Shown: positions 1-7,176, counted from the first letter of the stretch. The stretch: 64,000 bases of DNA from Candidatus Heritagella intestinalis (GCA_904420555.1 CAJFVO010000001.1:1-64000); one strand, 5' to 3'. The notes: generated from the sequence alone by a model not told the origin. Numbers and translations: made by a program.

Positions 1-1
1 A

Positions 2-820
2 AACGAGAAGTATAAGGGTGACGCCCTTCTGCAAAAGGCGTTCACGGTGGATTTTCTCACCAAGAAACAGAAGAAAAACGAGGGCGAGGTGCCGCAGTAT
101 TATGTGGAGAACAGCCACCCAGCTATCATCGATCCCGCCGAATGGAAGCTGGTGCAGCGAGAGCTGGAGCGCAGGAAAGCCATCGGGCGCAGTTACAGCG
201 GCAACAGTATCTTCTCCTCCCGGCTGGTCTGCGGAGACTGCGGCGGTTACTTTGGGTCGAAGGTTTGGCATTCCACCGACAAATACCGGCGCACCATCTG
301 GCGGTGCAACAGCAAGTTTACCGGCGAGGAAAAGTGCCAGACACCGCACCTGACCGAGGAAGAGATCAAGGCACGGTTCCTGGATGCCTTCAATACGCTG
401 GTTTCGGACAAAGAGCGGTTGCTGGATGAGTGCCGCACTATGCAGGCGGCGCTAACCGATACCGGCTCCCTGGACAGCGAGATTGCGGCGCTTCTTTCCG
501 AAATGGAGGTGGTGGCCGAGCTAACCAAGCGGTGCATCGAAGAGAACTCTACCACCGCCCAGAACCAAGCCGCCTATCTGGAACGTTACAACGGCCTGGC
601 AGAACGGTACGAAACCGCCAAGGCCAAGCTGGAGAAGCTTCAGGCGGCAAAGGCCCAGCGGGAAGCCAAGGCCGAGGACATCGGCGGCTTTATGTTCGAA
701 CTGGCGGAGTACGGAGAGTCCCTCACGGAGTTTGATGACACGGTCATCGACATTGTCACCGTCCACCGGGATGGGCGGCTTACATTCAAATTCCAGACGG
801 GGCATGAGATGCTTGAATAA
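2..820 (+). CDS. Large serine recombinase, C-terminal part (5' end outside window)
   Basis: This is the C-terminal part of a large serine site-specific recombinase of the type that moves Tn4451-like transposons and integrative elements. The reading frame is already open at base 2, so the N-terminal catalytic resolvase domain lies upstream of the window. What is visible is the end of the Recombinase domain (motif VDFLTKK, then HPAIIDPAEW), a zinc ribbon with two cysteine pairs (CGDCGG and a later C...KC), a coiled-coil stretch rich in Glu, Lys and Ala, and a short beta-rich tail. A GTG at 47 could start an ORF, but the family-typical sequence continues upstream of it, so it is not the start. 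The gene ends just before a hairpin terminator and marks this flank as part of a mobile element. Confidence 0.9.
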   Translation, partial: NEKYKGDALLQKAFTVDFLTKKQKKNEGEVPQYYVENSHPAIIDPAEWKLVQRELERRKAIGRSYSGNSIFSSRLVCGDCGGYFGSKVWHSTDKYRRTIWRCNSKFTGEEKCQTPHLTEEEIKARFLDAFNTLVSDKERLLDECRTMQAALTDTGSLDSEIAALLSEMEVVAELTKRCIEENSTTAQNQAAYLERYNGLAERYETAKAKLEKLQAAKAQREAKAEDIGGFMFELAEYGESLTEFDDTVIDIVTVHRDGRLTFKFQTGHEMLE

Positions 821-837
821 GAATCAATTTTATTAAA

Positions 838-866
838 AAAGGGGGCGGAAGGTTTCCGTCCCCTTT
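838..866. terminator. Bidirectional hairpin terminator between recombinase and hxlR-type gene
   Basis: GGGGACGGAA-type arms (841-850 and 853-864) form a GC-rich hairpin. On the minus strand it is followed by a run of six T's and so serves the HxlR gene well. On the plus strand it has a short T tract and follows the recombinase. Confidence 0.75.
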
Positions 867-870
867 ACTA

Positions 871-1224
871 TTATGGAATGTATTTCATCCCCCACTGTGA
901 AATAGCATAAAACACTGGCAATAAGTCCTGCCCTTTCTCTGTGAGGGAATACTCCACCCGCAGCGGCATCTCATTATATTGAATGCGCTGCACCAGTTCA
1001 TCCTTTTCCAATTCTTTGAGCGCATTGGTTAGCGCCGTATTGGTGATGGGCTTGAGCAGCTTTTTGAGTTCGCCAAACCGCATGGGAGACTTGATGCACA
1101 GCTCATAGAGGATCTGGAGCTTCCACTTACCCTGCAGCATCTGCACCACCGGCATAACAGGGCAATTGCCACTCTCCGTAAGAATGACGTCGCTTACCTT
1201 TTCTTTGAATTCCTCGTAAGTCAT
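871..1224 (-). CDS. HxlR-family (DUF24) winged-helix transcriptional regulator
   Basis: This 117-residue protein is a typical HxlR/DUF24 regulator, a family that often senses electrophiles, quinones or redox state through a conserved N-terminal cysteine. The family pattern is visible: a cysteine near residue 20 (GNCPVMPVVQML), then GKWKLQILYEL, MRFGELKKLL, TNTALTNALKELEKD and the wing region VEYSLTEKGQDLLPV. It is transcribed away from the flavin reductase gene, and the shared intergenic region contains a long dyad that could be its operator. I infer that it controls the adjacent flavin reductase / radical-SAM operon and itself. The inducer cannot be told from the sequence. Confidence 0.88.
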   Translation of the reverse strand: MTYEEFKEKVSDVILTESGNCPVMPVVQMLQGKWKLQILYELCIKSPMRFGELKKLLKPITNTALTNALKELEKDELVQRIQYNEMPLRVEYSLTEKGQDLLPVFYAISQWGMKYIP

Positions 1225-1265
1225 TGTTGATTCCCCACTTTAGACAGGTATTGTTTTTGATACCA

Positions 1266-1322
1266 GGTACAAACAATTTGCGTACTTGATTTATTATGAC
1301 AATCAAGTATAATAATTGTACC
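1266..1322. promoter_or_regulatory. Divergent operator dyad and promoter region of the HxlR / flavin reductase genes
   Basis: Two nested inverted repeats lie between the divergent genes: an outer GGTACAA (1266-1272) / TTGTACC (1316-1322) and an inner TACTTGAT (1283-1290) / ATCAAGTA (1302-1309). A TATAAT at 1308-1313 overlaps the right inner arm and fits as the -10 of the flavin reductase promoter. The best -35-like box (TTGATT at 1287) gives only a 15-nt spacer. A dimeric HxlR protein bound here would cover the promoter. This is an inference from symmetry and position. Confidence 0.65.
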
Positions 1323-1374
1323 AGCAGAAGCTGGATATGTCAATCTCCAAATCACTCTGAAAGGATGAAACACG

Positions 1375-1878
1375 ATGAGAGAACTGAACATTATGGAGGC
1401 CACTGTCTATTCTTCCCCCAATCCGCTGACTTTGATCTGTTCTTTGAATGAAGATGGCACCACCAACCTGGCCCCCATCTGCTTTGTCTCCTATCTCTCT
1501 TTCAACCCGCCGATGGTGGGATTCGCCGCCGGAAAGCAGTCCCACACCGGCAAGCGTGTGCGGGAGACTGGAAAAGTCATCGTCACGGTCCCCGGTGAAA
1601 GTCTGGCTGGCGCAGTGATGGCCTGCGGCACCTCCACCGGCGCCAAGTTAAACAAGGTGGCCGAAAATCACATCGAAATGAAGTCGGTGGACGGCAGCGA
1701 CATTCAGATTCCAGCGGACACCCGTCTGGCTATGGCGGCGACCCTGCAGCAGTCCGTGGAGGTGGGCGACCACATCCTGCACATCTGCCAGGTGGACAAG
1801 TTCCTGGGCGATGAGGACAAGAAAGGTCTGTATGCTTGGAACGGCTTTGGAAAGGTCGCATCTGCGGCAGAAGGTTGA
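1375..1878 (+). CDS. Flavin reductase family protein
   Basis: This 167-residue protein belongs to the flavin reductase-like, FMN-binding split-barrel family. Visible family features are NPLTLICSLNEDGTTNLAP near the start, the SFNPPMVGFA strand-turn, and KRVRETGKVIVTVPGE. Members bind FMN and reduce it with NAD(P)H, or act as small flavin-dependent oxidoreductases. The start ATG has AAAGGATG about 7 nt upstream. The gene lies 28 nt before the first radical-SAM gene and is probably co-transcribed with it. It could supply electrons to their iron-sulfur clusters, which is my inference. The HxlR gene next door suggests redox or electrophile control. Confidence 0.85.
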   Translation: MRELNIMEATVYSSPNPLTLICSLNEDGTTNLAPICFVSYLSFNPPMVGFAAGKQSHTGKRVRETGKVIVTVPGESLAGAVMACGTSTGAKLNKVAENHIEMKSVDGSDIQIPADTRLAMAATLQQSVEVGDHILHICQVDKFLGDEDKKGLYAWNGFGKVASAAEG

Positions 1879-1906
1879 ATCTTAAAGCAGGAAGGAGGCG
1901 TCAGCG

Positions 1907-2596
1907 GTGGCCATCTGCATCAAGGACTGTATTCAGAATATGAATCTGGTGATCGGCTGTCCCATTGGCTGCAGCTACTGCTACGCCAGAAACAATGTCC
2001 GCCGGTTCCACATGATCGACGACTTTGAAAAGCCGGAGTTCTTCCCAGGTAAGCTGCGGCTGATGGAGAAGAAGCGTCCTCAAAATTTCCTGCTCACCGG
2101 CATGAGCGATTTTGCCCACTGGCAGACAGAGTGGCGAGATCAGGTATTTTCCAAAATGGCTGAAAATCCACAGCACCAGTATCTGTTCTTGACCAAGCGG
2201 CCGGAGGACATCGTCTTTTCCACCCCATTAGACAATGCCTGGTTCGGCGTGACTGTGACTTCCAGCAGGGAGAAAGGCCGCATCCAGACTTTACGGGAGC
2301 ACATCCGCGGCGGGCATTACCATGTGACCTTTGAACCCATGTTTGACAACATCGGTACAGTAGACCTCACTGGCATCGAATGGATCGTCATTGGTACTGA
2401 GACTGGACGCAGGAAGGGCAAGGCCGTCTCCAAACCGGAGTGGGTGTGGAATTTGACTCATCAGGCTCACGCACTTGGTACTCCTGTGTTCATGAAGGAA
2501 GATCTGCTTCCTATCATTGGCGAGGAAAGCATGACACAAGAGCTACCCCCGGCCTTCTGCCGGGTATTGGAGGAACAGAAAGCATGGCGGAAATAG
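1907..2596 (+). CDS. Radical SAM mobile pair protein A (DUF5131-like)
   Basis: This is a 229-residue radical-SAM protein. Cysteines 18, 22 and 25 (GCPIGCSYCYAR) form the CxxxCxxC motif that binds the [4Fe-4S] cluster and S-adenosylmethionine. Further on are LLTGMSDFAHWQ, YLFLTKRPED, NAWFGVTV and a FEPMF strand, which recall the DUF5131/Gp37-Gp68 group often found in phages and mobile DNA. The start is a GTG at 1907 with GGAGG 9 nt upstream. The last 13 nt overlap the next gene, also a radical-SAM protein. From memory this matches the protein family named radical SAM mobile pair protein A. The substrate is unknown. Confidence 0.8.
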   Translation: MAICIKDCIQNMNLVIGCPIGCSYCYARNNVRRFHMIDDFEKPEFFPGKLRLMEKKRPQNFLLTGMSDFAHWQTEWRDQVFSKMAENPQHQYLFLTKRPEDIVFSTPLDNAWFGVTVTSSREKGRIQTLREHIRGGHYHVTFEPMFDNIGTVDLTGIEWIVIGTETGRRKGKAVSKPEWVWNLTHQAHALGTPVFMKEDLLPIIGEESMTQELPPAFCRVLEEQKAWRK

Positions 2597-3495
2597 TGGA
2601 AAGCGGTGTCCTGATCCGGGATGTGGAAACGAAAAACATCATGACCAAATCCACCCTTCCAGTGGGCGGCTATTCGGTGAACCCCTATGTAGGCTGCACC
2701 CACGGCTGTAAGTACTGCTACGCCTCGTTTATGAAGCGATTTACCGGGCATACCGAACCATGGGGCACCTTTCTGGATGTGAAACACTGGCCTGCCATTA
2801 AAAATCCCCGGAAGTATGCCGGGCAGCGTGTAGTCATCGGCTCGGTGACAGACGGATACCTGCCTCAGGAGGAGCAGTTCGGCAATACCCGCAGGCTGTT
2901 GGAGCAGCTGAAAGGCAGCGGCGCGGAGATTCTGATCTGTACCAAATCCGACTTGGTGGTGCGGGACATCGACTTGCTGAAAGAGATGGGAAAAGTCACT
3001 GTTTCCTGGTCGATTAACACGCTGGATGAGGGTTTCAAAAATGACATGGACAATGCCGTCAGCATCCAGCGGCGGTTGGACGCCATGAAGCAGGTCTATG
3101 ATGCAGGCATCCGCACCGTGTGCTTTATCGCTCCGGTTTTTCCCGGTATCACGGATTTCGAGGCCATCTTCCACCGGGTGAAAGACCAGTGCGACCTGGT
3201 GTGGCTGGAAAATCTGAATTTGCGGGGCGGCTTCAAAAAAGACATCCTGGCCTATATTCAGGAGAAATACCCTGACCTCATGCCGCTGTACAACGCCATC
3301 TATACCAGAGGAGACAGGGGCTATTTCCGGGAGTTGGAGGAGCGGGCAGAGCGCCTTGCGAGAGAATATGATTGTCCCTTTGTAGACAACGAACTCCCCT
3401 ACGGCCGGGCAGAGCCGGGGCATCCGGTCATCGTGGATTACTTTTATCACGAGGAAGTGCGCGGCTCGGAGAACACCGGCCTCAGGAATCGGTGA
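2584..3495 (+). CDS. Radical SAM mobile pair protein B (SplB-like)
   Basis: This is a 303-residue radical-SAM protein with Cys38, Cys42 and Cys45 in NPYVGCTHGCKYCYA, the same context as in SplB-type (COG1533, spore-photoproduct-lyase-like) proteins. Other visible features are RVVIGSVTDGYLPQEE, ILICTKSDLVVRDIDLL and VCFIAPVFPGITD, which are strands of the TIM-barrel core. I chose the ATG at 2584, preceded by GGAGG at 2569-2573, over an upstream in-frame start that would run deep into protein A. The two genes overlap by 13 nt, which implies translational coupling and joint function. The pairing and the mobile flank fit the mobile pair type. DNA repair or modification is possible but not shown. 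Confidence 0.8.
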   Translation: MAEIVESGVLIRDVETKNIMTKSTLPVGGYSVNPYVGCTHGCKYCYASFMKRFTGHTEPWGTFLDVKHWPAIKNPRKYAGQRVVIGSVTDGYLPQEEQFGNTRRLLEQLKGSGAEILICTKSDLVVRDIDLLKEMGKVTVSWSINTLDEGFKNDMDNAVSIQRRLDAMKQVYDAGIRTVCFIAPVFPGITDFEAIFHRVKDQCDLVWLENLNLRGGFKKDILAYIQEKYPDLMPLYNAIYTRGDRGYFRELEERAERLAREYDCPFVDNELPYGRAEPGHPVIVDYFYHEEVRGSENTGLRNR

Positions 3496-3512
3496 ACCCC
3501 CTTGGCGCAAAG

Positions 3513-3545
3513 TGAACCCCCTGACGCCCAAAGGGGGTTCATTTG
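3513..3545 (+). terminator. Terminator of the flavin reductase / radical-SAM operon
   Basis: GAACCCCC (3514-3521) pairs with GGGGGTTC (3533-3540), followed by a short T-rich tract. A second copy of GTGAACCCCC starts at 3492, at the stop codon of the radical-SAM gene, so two alternative left arms can compete for the same right arm. Confidence 0.7.
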
Positions 3546-3570
3546 TATCACAATTAGGGTCATTTGCCAG

Positions 3571-3872
3571 GCCGAGCCTGGACGCAATTCGCGTTCCGGG
3601 CTCGGCTTTTTCTTTACCTTGCCGCCCGCGCCGGTGTCTGGTATCTATTTTGTCAATGCTTCACAGTCGAAAACCTCGACGCGCAAGTCGCGTTCGGGGT
3701 TTTTATTTTGTTTATGGCTTTGCGCTCGCGTCTATAGCGGATATTTATTTTGTCAACACTTTCCATCGGCAAGTTGCTGCTCCCAAGAAACGCATCTCAC
3801 TTTTGTGGGGGCGTTTTGTTTTTTGCCCGCGCTTTATAAAGGGCATTGTTTTCGTTAACTTTTTTCAAGTCG
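3571..3872. repeat. Three degenerate ~100-nt tandem units, each with a terminator-like hairpin
   Basis: Three units of about 100 nt follow each other, at roughly 3571-3669, 3670-3769 and 3770-3872. Each has (1) a hairpin: GCCGAGCC/GGGCTCGGC at 3571-3607, then AAACC-CGACGC/GCGTTCGGGGTTT at 3670-3703, then AAACGC-CAC/GTG-GCGTTT at 3787-3816; (2) a T tract; (3) a GC-rich patch; (4) an AT-rich box, TATCTATTTTGTCAATGCTT at 3642 and TATTTATTTTGTCAACACTT at 3742, exactly 100 nt apart, with a weaker third copy near 3844. On the minus strand the box reads TTGACA-like, and in units 2 and 3 TATAGA or TATAAA lies 14 nt further on. Function is unknown. Confidence 0.6.
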
Positions 3873-3889
3873 AGCTGGGCTTCCGCTGC

Positions 3890-3940
3890 CGCTTCGGGCG
3901 CCGTGTGCCAGTGGCACACAATCAAGGCGCCGACCGAAGT
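3890..3940. repeat. Compound palindrome (cruciform-capable)
   Basis: A perfect palindrome, GTGTGCCA-G-TGGCACAC (3903-3919), sits inside a larger dyad with GGCGCC on both sides (3897-3902 and 3926-3931) and CTTCGG / CCGAAG outside them. It could be a binding site, the stem of a structured RNA, or part of an attachment region of the neighbouring element. None of these can be chosen from the sequence alone. Confidence 0.5.
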
Positions 3941-4055
3941 GGAAACGAAGAACGGTGCTCATACGCTCTCCACTGGGGGGCCACACCGGATTTCGCGTTT
4001 CAGGCTCAATTTTTTCTTTCATGCCGAAAACAAATGCGATTCTTCCAACGTTTCT

Positions 4056-4098
4056 AAAAAAATACACGGCCTCGCTTCTTTAAAGAGGCGAGGCCGTG
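4056..4098 (-). terminator. Terminator of the sugar isomerase/oxidoreductase operon
   Basis: CACGGCCTCG (4065-4074) pairs with CGAGGCCGTG (4089-4098) around an A/T-rich loop. On the minus strand it is followed by a tract of T's (A's at 4056-4062), a strong intrinsic terminator 24 nt after the last gene of the operon. Confidence 0.9.
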
Positions 4099-4121
4099 CG
4101 GCATTTATTTTTCAATTTGGT

Positions 4122-4991
4122 TTAGTGGATTTCTTCCATATACCGGCGGAGGTTTTCAATGCCAATGGAGATACCTTCCAATACATCCTCCATACCTTCA
4201 AATTCGATAGCTACAGTCCCGTCATATCCGGCAGCCTTCAGGATAGAGAGACATTGACGCACCGGCACAGCACCGTGGCCGATGATGGTGCCCCGCAGGT
4301 AATTGCCGCCTCGGGTGGAGAAAAATCCCTTTCCCGGGTTAGGGCCGCTTCCGCTTTTTACCAGGAAGTCCTTGGCGTGAGCGTAAAACGCATAGGGGGC
4401 TGTGCGGGAAATCGCATGAACCGGGTCTTCATCTACACAGAGGAAGTTGCCCATATCGCACAGCAGACCGAAATTCGAGTGATTCACTGCCTGTACCAGC
4501 TTTTCCACCCGGTCGCTGTCCTGGCAGAAAAATCCGTGGTTCTCCACCATGGTGCGAATCCTCTTGGTCTGGGCGTATTCAGTCACTCGGCGGCAGCCCT
4601 CTGCCAAGCGGGGCAGGACGGACGCAAAACTCTGATACTCTCCGGGGGCAAATCCCCAGGTGGCGTCGTGGCGCACACCGGTAGCTCCTAAAATCGCAGC
4701 AATGTCAATTTCCTTTTTCACGCGCTCTACTTCTGCATCCAAGTCGCCGTTGGAACCGTGGAGAAAATCTGCGGCAACGGTGTAGTTGGAGATGGCAAGT
4801 CCCACCCGAGCGCATTCCTCCCGGAGCTTTTGGGCGTACTCTTCCCGGGAAGAGCCATCGTGGGGGAGAATATCCACAAACTCAATAGCGTCGGCGCCCA
4901 TTTCTTTTGTTTTGGCAATGCAGTCCATTTGCGTCAGGCTCCCGTTGGAGAACAGGCGCTGGAAGCTGTAGCTGCTGACGGATACTTTCAT
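4122..4991 (-). CDS. Sugar phosphate isomerase/epimerase family protein (xylose isomerase-like TIM barrel)
   Basis: This 289-residue protein has the AP endonuclease 2 / xylose-isomerase-like TIM barrel fold. Likely metal ligands at strand ends are visible: Glu in MVENHG, Asp in LLCDMGNF, His in YAHAKDF and Glu in VAIEFEG. Such enzymes act on keto-sugars, inositols or sugar acids, including isomerisation and eliminations on 3-keto-glycosides. It is the last gene of a three-gene operon, 25 nt after an oxidoreductase and two genes after a second protein of the same fold. The substrate is unknown. The start ATG has GGAA-type spacing and matches the family's MKVSVSSYSFQ-like N-terminus. Confidence 0.85.
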   Translation of the reverse strand: MKVSVSSYSFQRLFSNGSLTQMDCIAKTKEMGADAIEFVDILPHDGSSREEYAQKLREECARVGLAISNYTVAADFLHGSNGDLDAEVERVKKEIDIAAILGATGVRHDATWGFAPGEYQSFASVLPRLAEGCRRVTEYAQTKRIRTMVENHGFFCQDSDRVEKLVQAVNHSNFGLLCDMGNFLCVDEDPVHAISRTAPYAFYAHAKDFLVKSGSGPNPGKGFFSTRGGNYLRGTIIGHGAVPVRQCLSILKAAGYDGTVAIEFEGMEDVLEGISIGIENLRRYMEEIH

Positions 4992-5016
4992 AATGCAAAT
5001 TCCTTTCTAACAGGGA

Positions 5017-6075
5017 TTACAGGAGCACTTCGTGGCCTGTTTCCGCGGATTTGTAAATGGCCCGGAGAATACGCATAATGTCGATCCCGTCCTGAGCCGG
5101 CGCGCGGCAGGGAGTCCCATGGAGGATGCAGTCGGCAAAATGGTCAATTTCCTTCTGGAACAGGCCGTCAAAGGAGAGGGCGGTGGGGGAGCACAGGTTT
5201 ACGTCTGCCATGTAGCCGTTGATGTCCGTGTAAAGCTCCAACTCCGGGTCCAGACGGGCGCCGCCCTTGGTGCCGAAGAGCTCAATGGTCCCCTGGGGCT
5301 TTTTCAGGTTCAGGCTGAAGCTGGTTTCCACCGAAAGCACCGCGCCGTTGTCATAGCGCACCATAGCGGTGGCCATATCCTCCACGTCGCAGATATCGTG
5401 GTCGGTGGCGGAGGCGGAAACATAATCCTTCTGGTCTTTCAGTTCCGAGCGGTTGCCCAGTTTCCGGAAGGTGACGCCGTAAACGGAAACCGGCTTGGGG
5501 TTGCCCATGAGATAGCGGGTCAGGTCGATGACGTGAACCCCCAGATCAATAAGGGGGCCGCCGCCGGACCGGGAAACATCGCCGAACCAGCCCATGGGAT
5601 TGCCGTTGCGGCGCAGGTAGGTGGCCTTGGCGTAGTAGATTTCGCCCAGGAAATCCTGCTGGATAAAGTCCTGGAGGACTTCGCAGTCATTGCCGAACCG
5701 GCGCACAAAACCGATTTGCAGCAGTTTCCCATTGCGCTCGGCGGCTTCTTTCATGGCGATCGCCTCTTCCACCGTGGTGGCCATGGGCTTTTCGCACAGT
5801 ACGTGTTTGCCGGCGTTGAGGGCGGCGATGGTACAGGGGGCGTGCTCCGAGTTCCAGGTGCACACGCTCACAGCGTCCAGCTCCGGCAGAGCCAGCATTT
5901 CATCCTTGTCCGTGAAAGTGCGGGTAACGCCGTACTTTTCCGCCATCATTTTCAGTTGGGTTTCATTAATATCGCAGAAGGCATAGAGCTCCACATTGGG
6001 ATTCTTCAGGTAGGCCTGGATGTGTTCATTGGAGATGTTGCCGACGCCGATGACGCCAATTTTCAGTTTTTCCAT
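5017..6075 (-). CDS. Gfo/Idh/MocA family NAD(P)-dependent oxidoreductase
   Basis: This 352-residue protein has an N-terminal Rossmann fold (IGVIGVGNISNEH), the CEKPMA motif with the catalytic lysine, and the C-terminal domain motif GGGPLIDLGVHVIDL with the conserved Asp and His. The family oxidises or reduces sugars and inositols, often at C3. I start at 6075 because GAGG lies 8 nt upstream; a longer GTG start at 6090 would overlap that ribosome-binding site. It lies between two TIM-barrel isomerases, so the operon probably oxidises a sugar and then rearranges or cleaves the keto product. That is inference from context. Confidence 0.9.
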   Translation of the reverse strand: MEKLKIGVIGVGNISNEHIQAYLKNPNVELYAFCDINETQLKMMAEKYGVTRTFTDKDEMLALPELDAVSVCTWNSEHAPCTIAALNAGKHVLCEKPMATTVEEAIAMKEAAERNGKLLQIGFVRRFGNDCEVLQDFIQQDFLGEIYYAKATYLRRNGNPMGWFGDVSRSGGGPLIDLGVHVIDLTRYLMGNPKPVSVYGVTFRKLGNRSELKDQKDYVSASATDHDICDVEDMATAMVRYDNGAVLSVETSFSLNLKKPQGTIELFGTKGGARLDPELELYTDINGYMADVNLCSPTALSFDGLFQKEIDHFADCILHGTPCRAPAQDGIDIMRILRAIYKSAETGHEVLL

Positions 6076-6153
6076 AATAGAATTCCTCACAATCAGATTT
6101 TCTGAATTTTAGATGGGATATATATCTCGTGGGCTTTTGGGAATATTGCCGGT

Positions 6154-7011
6154 TCAGCCAATGAGCCCCCGGAGAAAATCGGCGGCCTTCAAAATGTCCG
6201 CCACCGGGTCTTCGCCGGCTTCCCTCTCGATGGTCAAAAAGCCTTGATAGCCGATGTCGTCCAGAGCCTTCAAGTAGGCAGGGAAATCCACATTGCCCTC
6301 GCCCAAAGGAAGCTCCTCAAAATATTTGGCTTCCCGGATAGAGTCCTCAATGGTGGTGTCGGCTGCCTCGCCGTAAATCACCAGCGGGTCTCCATCCAGC
6401 AGCTTGACGCCGTCTTTGGCATGGGTGTGGACAATGTAGTCCTGAAGGGTGTACACAGCCTGTACGGGATCATCGCCGGTAACCATGACAAAATTGGCGG
6501 GGTCCAGGTTCACGGCCACACCGGTGGAGTGAAGGCCGTCCAGGAAGCCTTTCAAAGTGGCGGCGGTCTCCGGGCCGGTTTCAATGGCAAAGTGAGCGTC
6601 CAGCTCATCGGCATAGGCTGCCAGTTTTCCGCAGGCATCCTGCATCACCTGGTATTTCTCACAGGAAGTATCCGTGGGAACTACGCCGATATGGGTGGTG
6701 ACCACATCGGTTTCCAACTCCTTGGCCATTTCCAGAATGCGCCGGCTCTTTTCAATGAGTTCTGGATTCTGCTCTTTGTGGGAGAAACCGTGACCCAAAT
6801 CGCCGCACAGGGCGGAGATGGTCAGCCCATGGGACTTCACTGCGTCCAGAAATTCCCGGCGGGCCGCATGGCTCAGGGCTTCGGGGGAAAACTCGCCGCT
6901 GGTGGCATAGACCTGGATACCGGTGACGCCGGTTTTGACGGCCAGCTTTAAGGCATCACGCCAGTTGGTACGGAAGGAATCCAGCAGGACTCCAATGGAA
7001 AATGGATACAT
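6154..7011 (-). CDS. Sugar phosphate isomerase/epimerase family protein, first gene of the operon
   Basis: This is a 285-residue TIM-barrel protein of the xylose-isomerase-like family. Candidate metal ligands are Glu in AIETGPE, Asp in NLDPANF, His in VHTHAKDG and Glu in LTIERE. The start at 7011 has AAAGGAG upstream; a longer frame beginning at 7110 lacks a ribosome-binding site and adds 33 unlikely residues. It is the promoter-proximal gene and faces a divergent AraC-type regulator across 267 nt. It resembles the last gene of the operon only in fold, so the two probably catalyse different steps. Confidence 0.85.
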   Translation of the reverse strand: MYPFSIGVLLDSFRTNWRDALKLAVKTGVTGIQVYATSGEFSPEALSHAARREFLDAVKSHGLTISALCGDLGHGFSHKEQNPELIEKSRRILEMAKELETDVVTTHIGVVPTDTSCEKYQVMQDACGKLAAYADELDAHFAIETGPETAATLKGFLDGLHSTGVAVNLDPANFVMVTGDDPVQAVYTLQDYIVHTHAKDGVKLLDGDPLVIYGEAADTTIEDSIREAKYFEELPLGEGNVDFPAYLKALDDIGYQGFLTIEREAGEDPVADILKAADFLRGLIG

Positions 7012-7176
7012 AATAAAACAGCTCCTTTCAGGGTTCAGGACGATTCTGCTTTTGGCTTTTCCGTGAGCTTGGAAAATCGCCGAGAAGAAAGCAGGTGAAT
7101 ATGGGGACATTTATGCTCAATATTCGGAGAAACCGCCGCAGCATTTACAAAAACAGGAAGAAATCCACGATTTTGT

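Larger units (their letters stand above)
3546..4055. other. Gene-free stretch at the boundary between mobile element and chromosome
   Basis: No frame here has a convincing ribosome-binding site plus a recognisable protein. The open frames of 111-281 residues on the plus strand translate into hairpin repeats. The region holds the tandem hairpin units, the compound palindrome and, from 3940 to 4055, unassigned sequence. It probably contains or adjoins the boundary between the mobile element and the chromosome, but no attachment core could be identified. Confidence 0.6.

Noticed and set aside
3571..3872. CRISPR-like array
   Set aside because: The units are about 100 nt, differ from each other, have no uniform short repeats or spacers, and no cas genes are near.
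3855..4067. 70-residue minus-strand frame over the palindrome
   Set aside because: It begins inside the operon terminator, is Arg-rich, and reads through the palindrome. I see no ribosome-binding site and no known domain.
3502..4691. Long open frames of 111 to 281 residues through the repeat array
   Set aside because: They translate hairpins and the T-rich repeats, lack ribosome-binding sites, and the longest runs antisense through the terminator and the isomerase gene.
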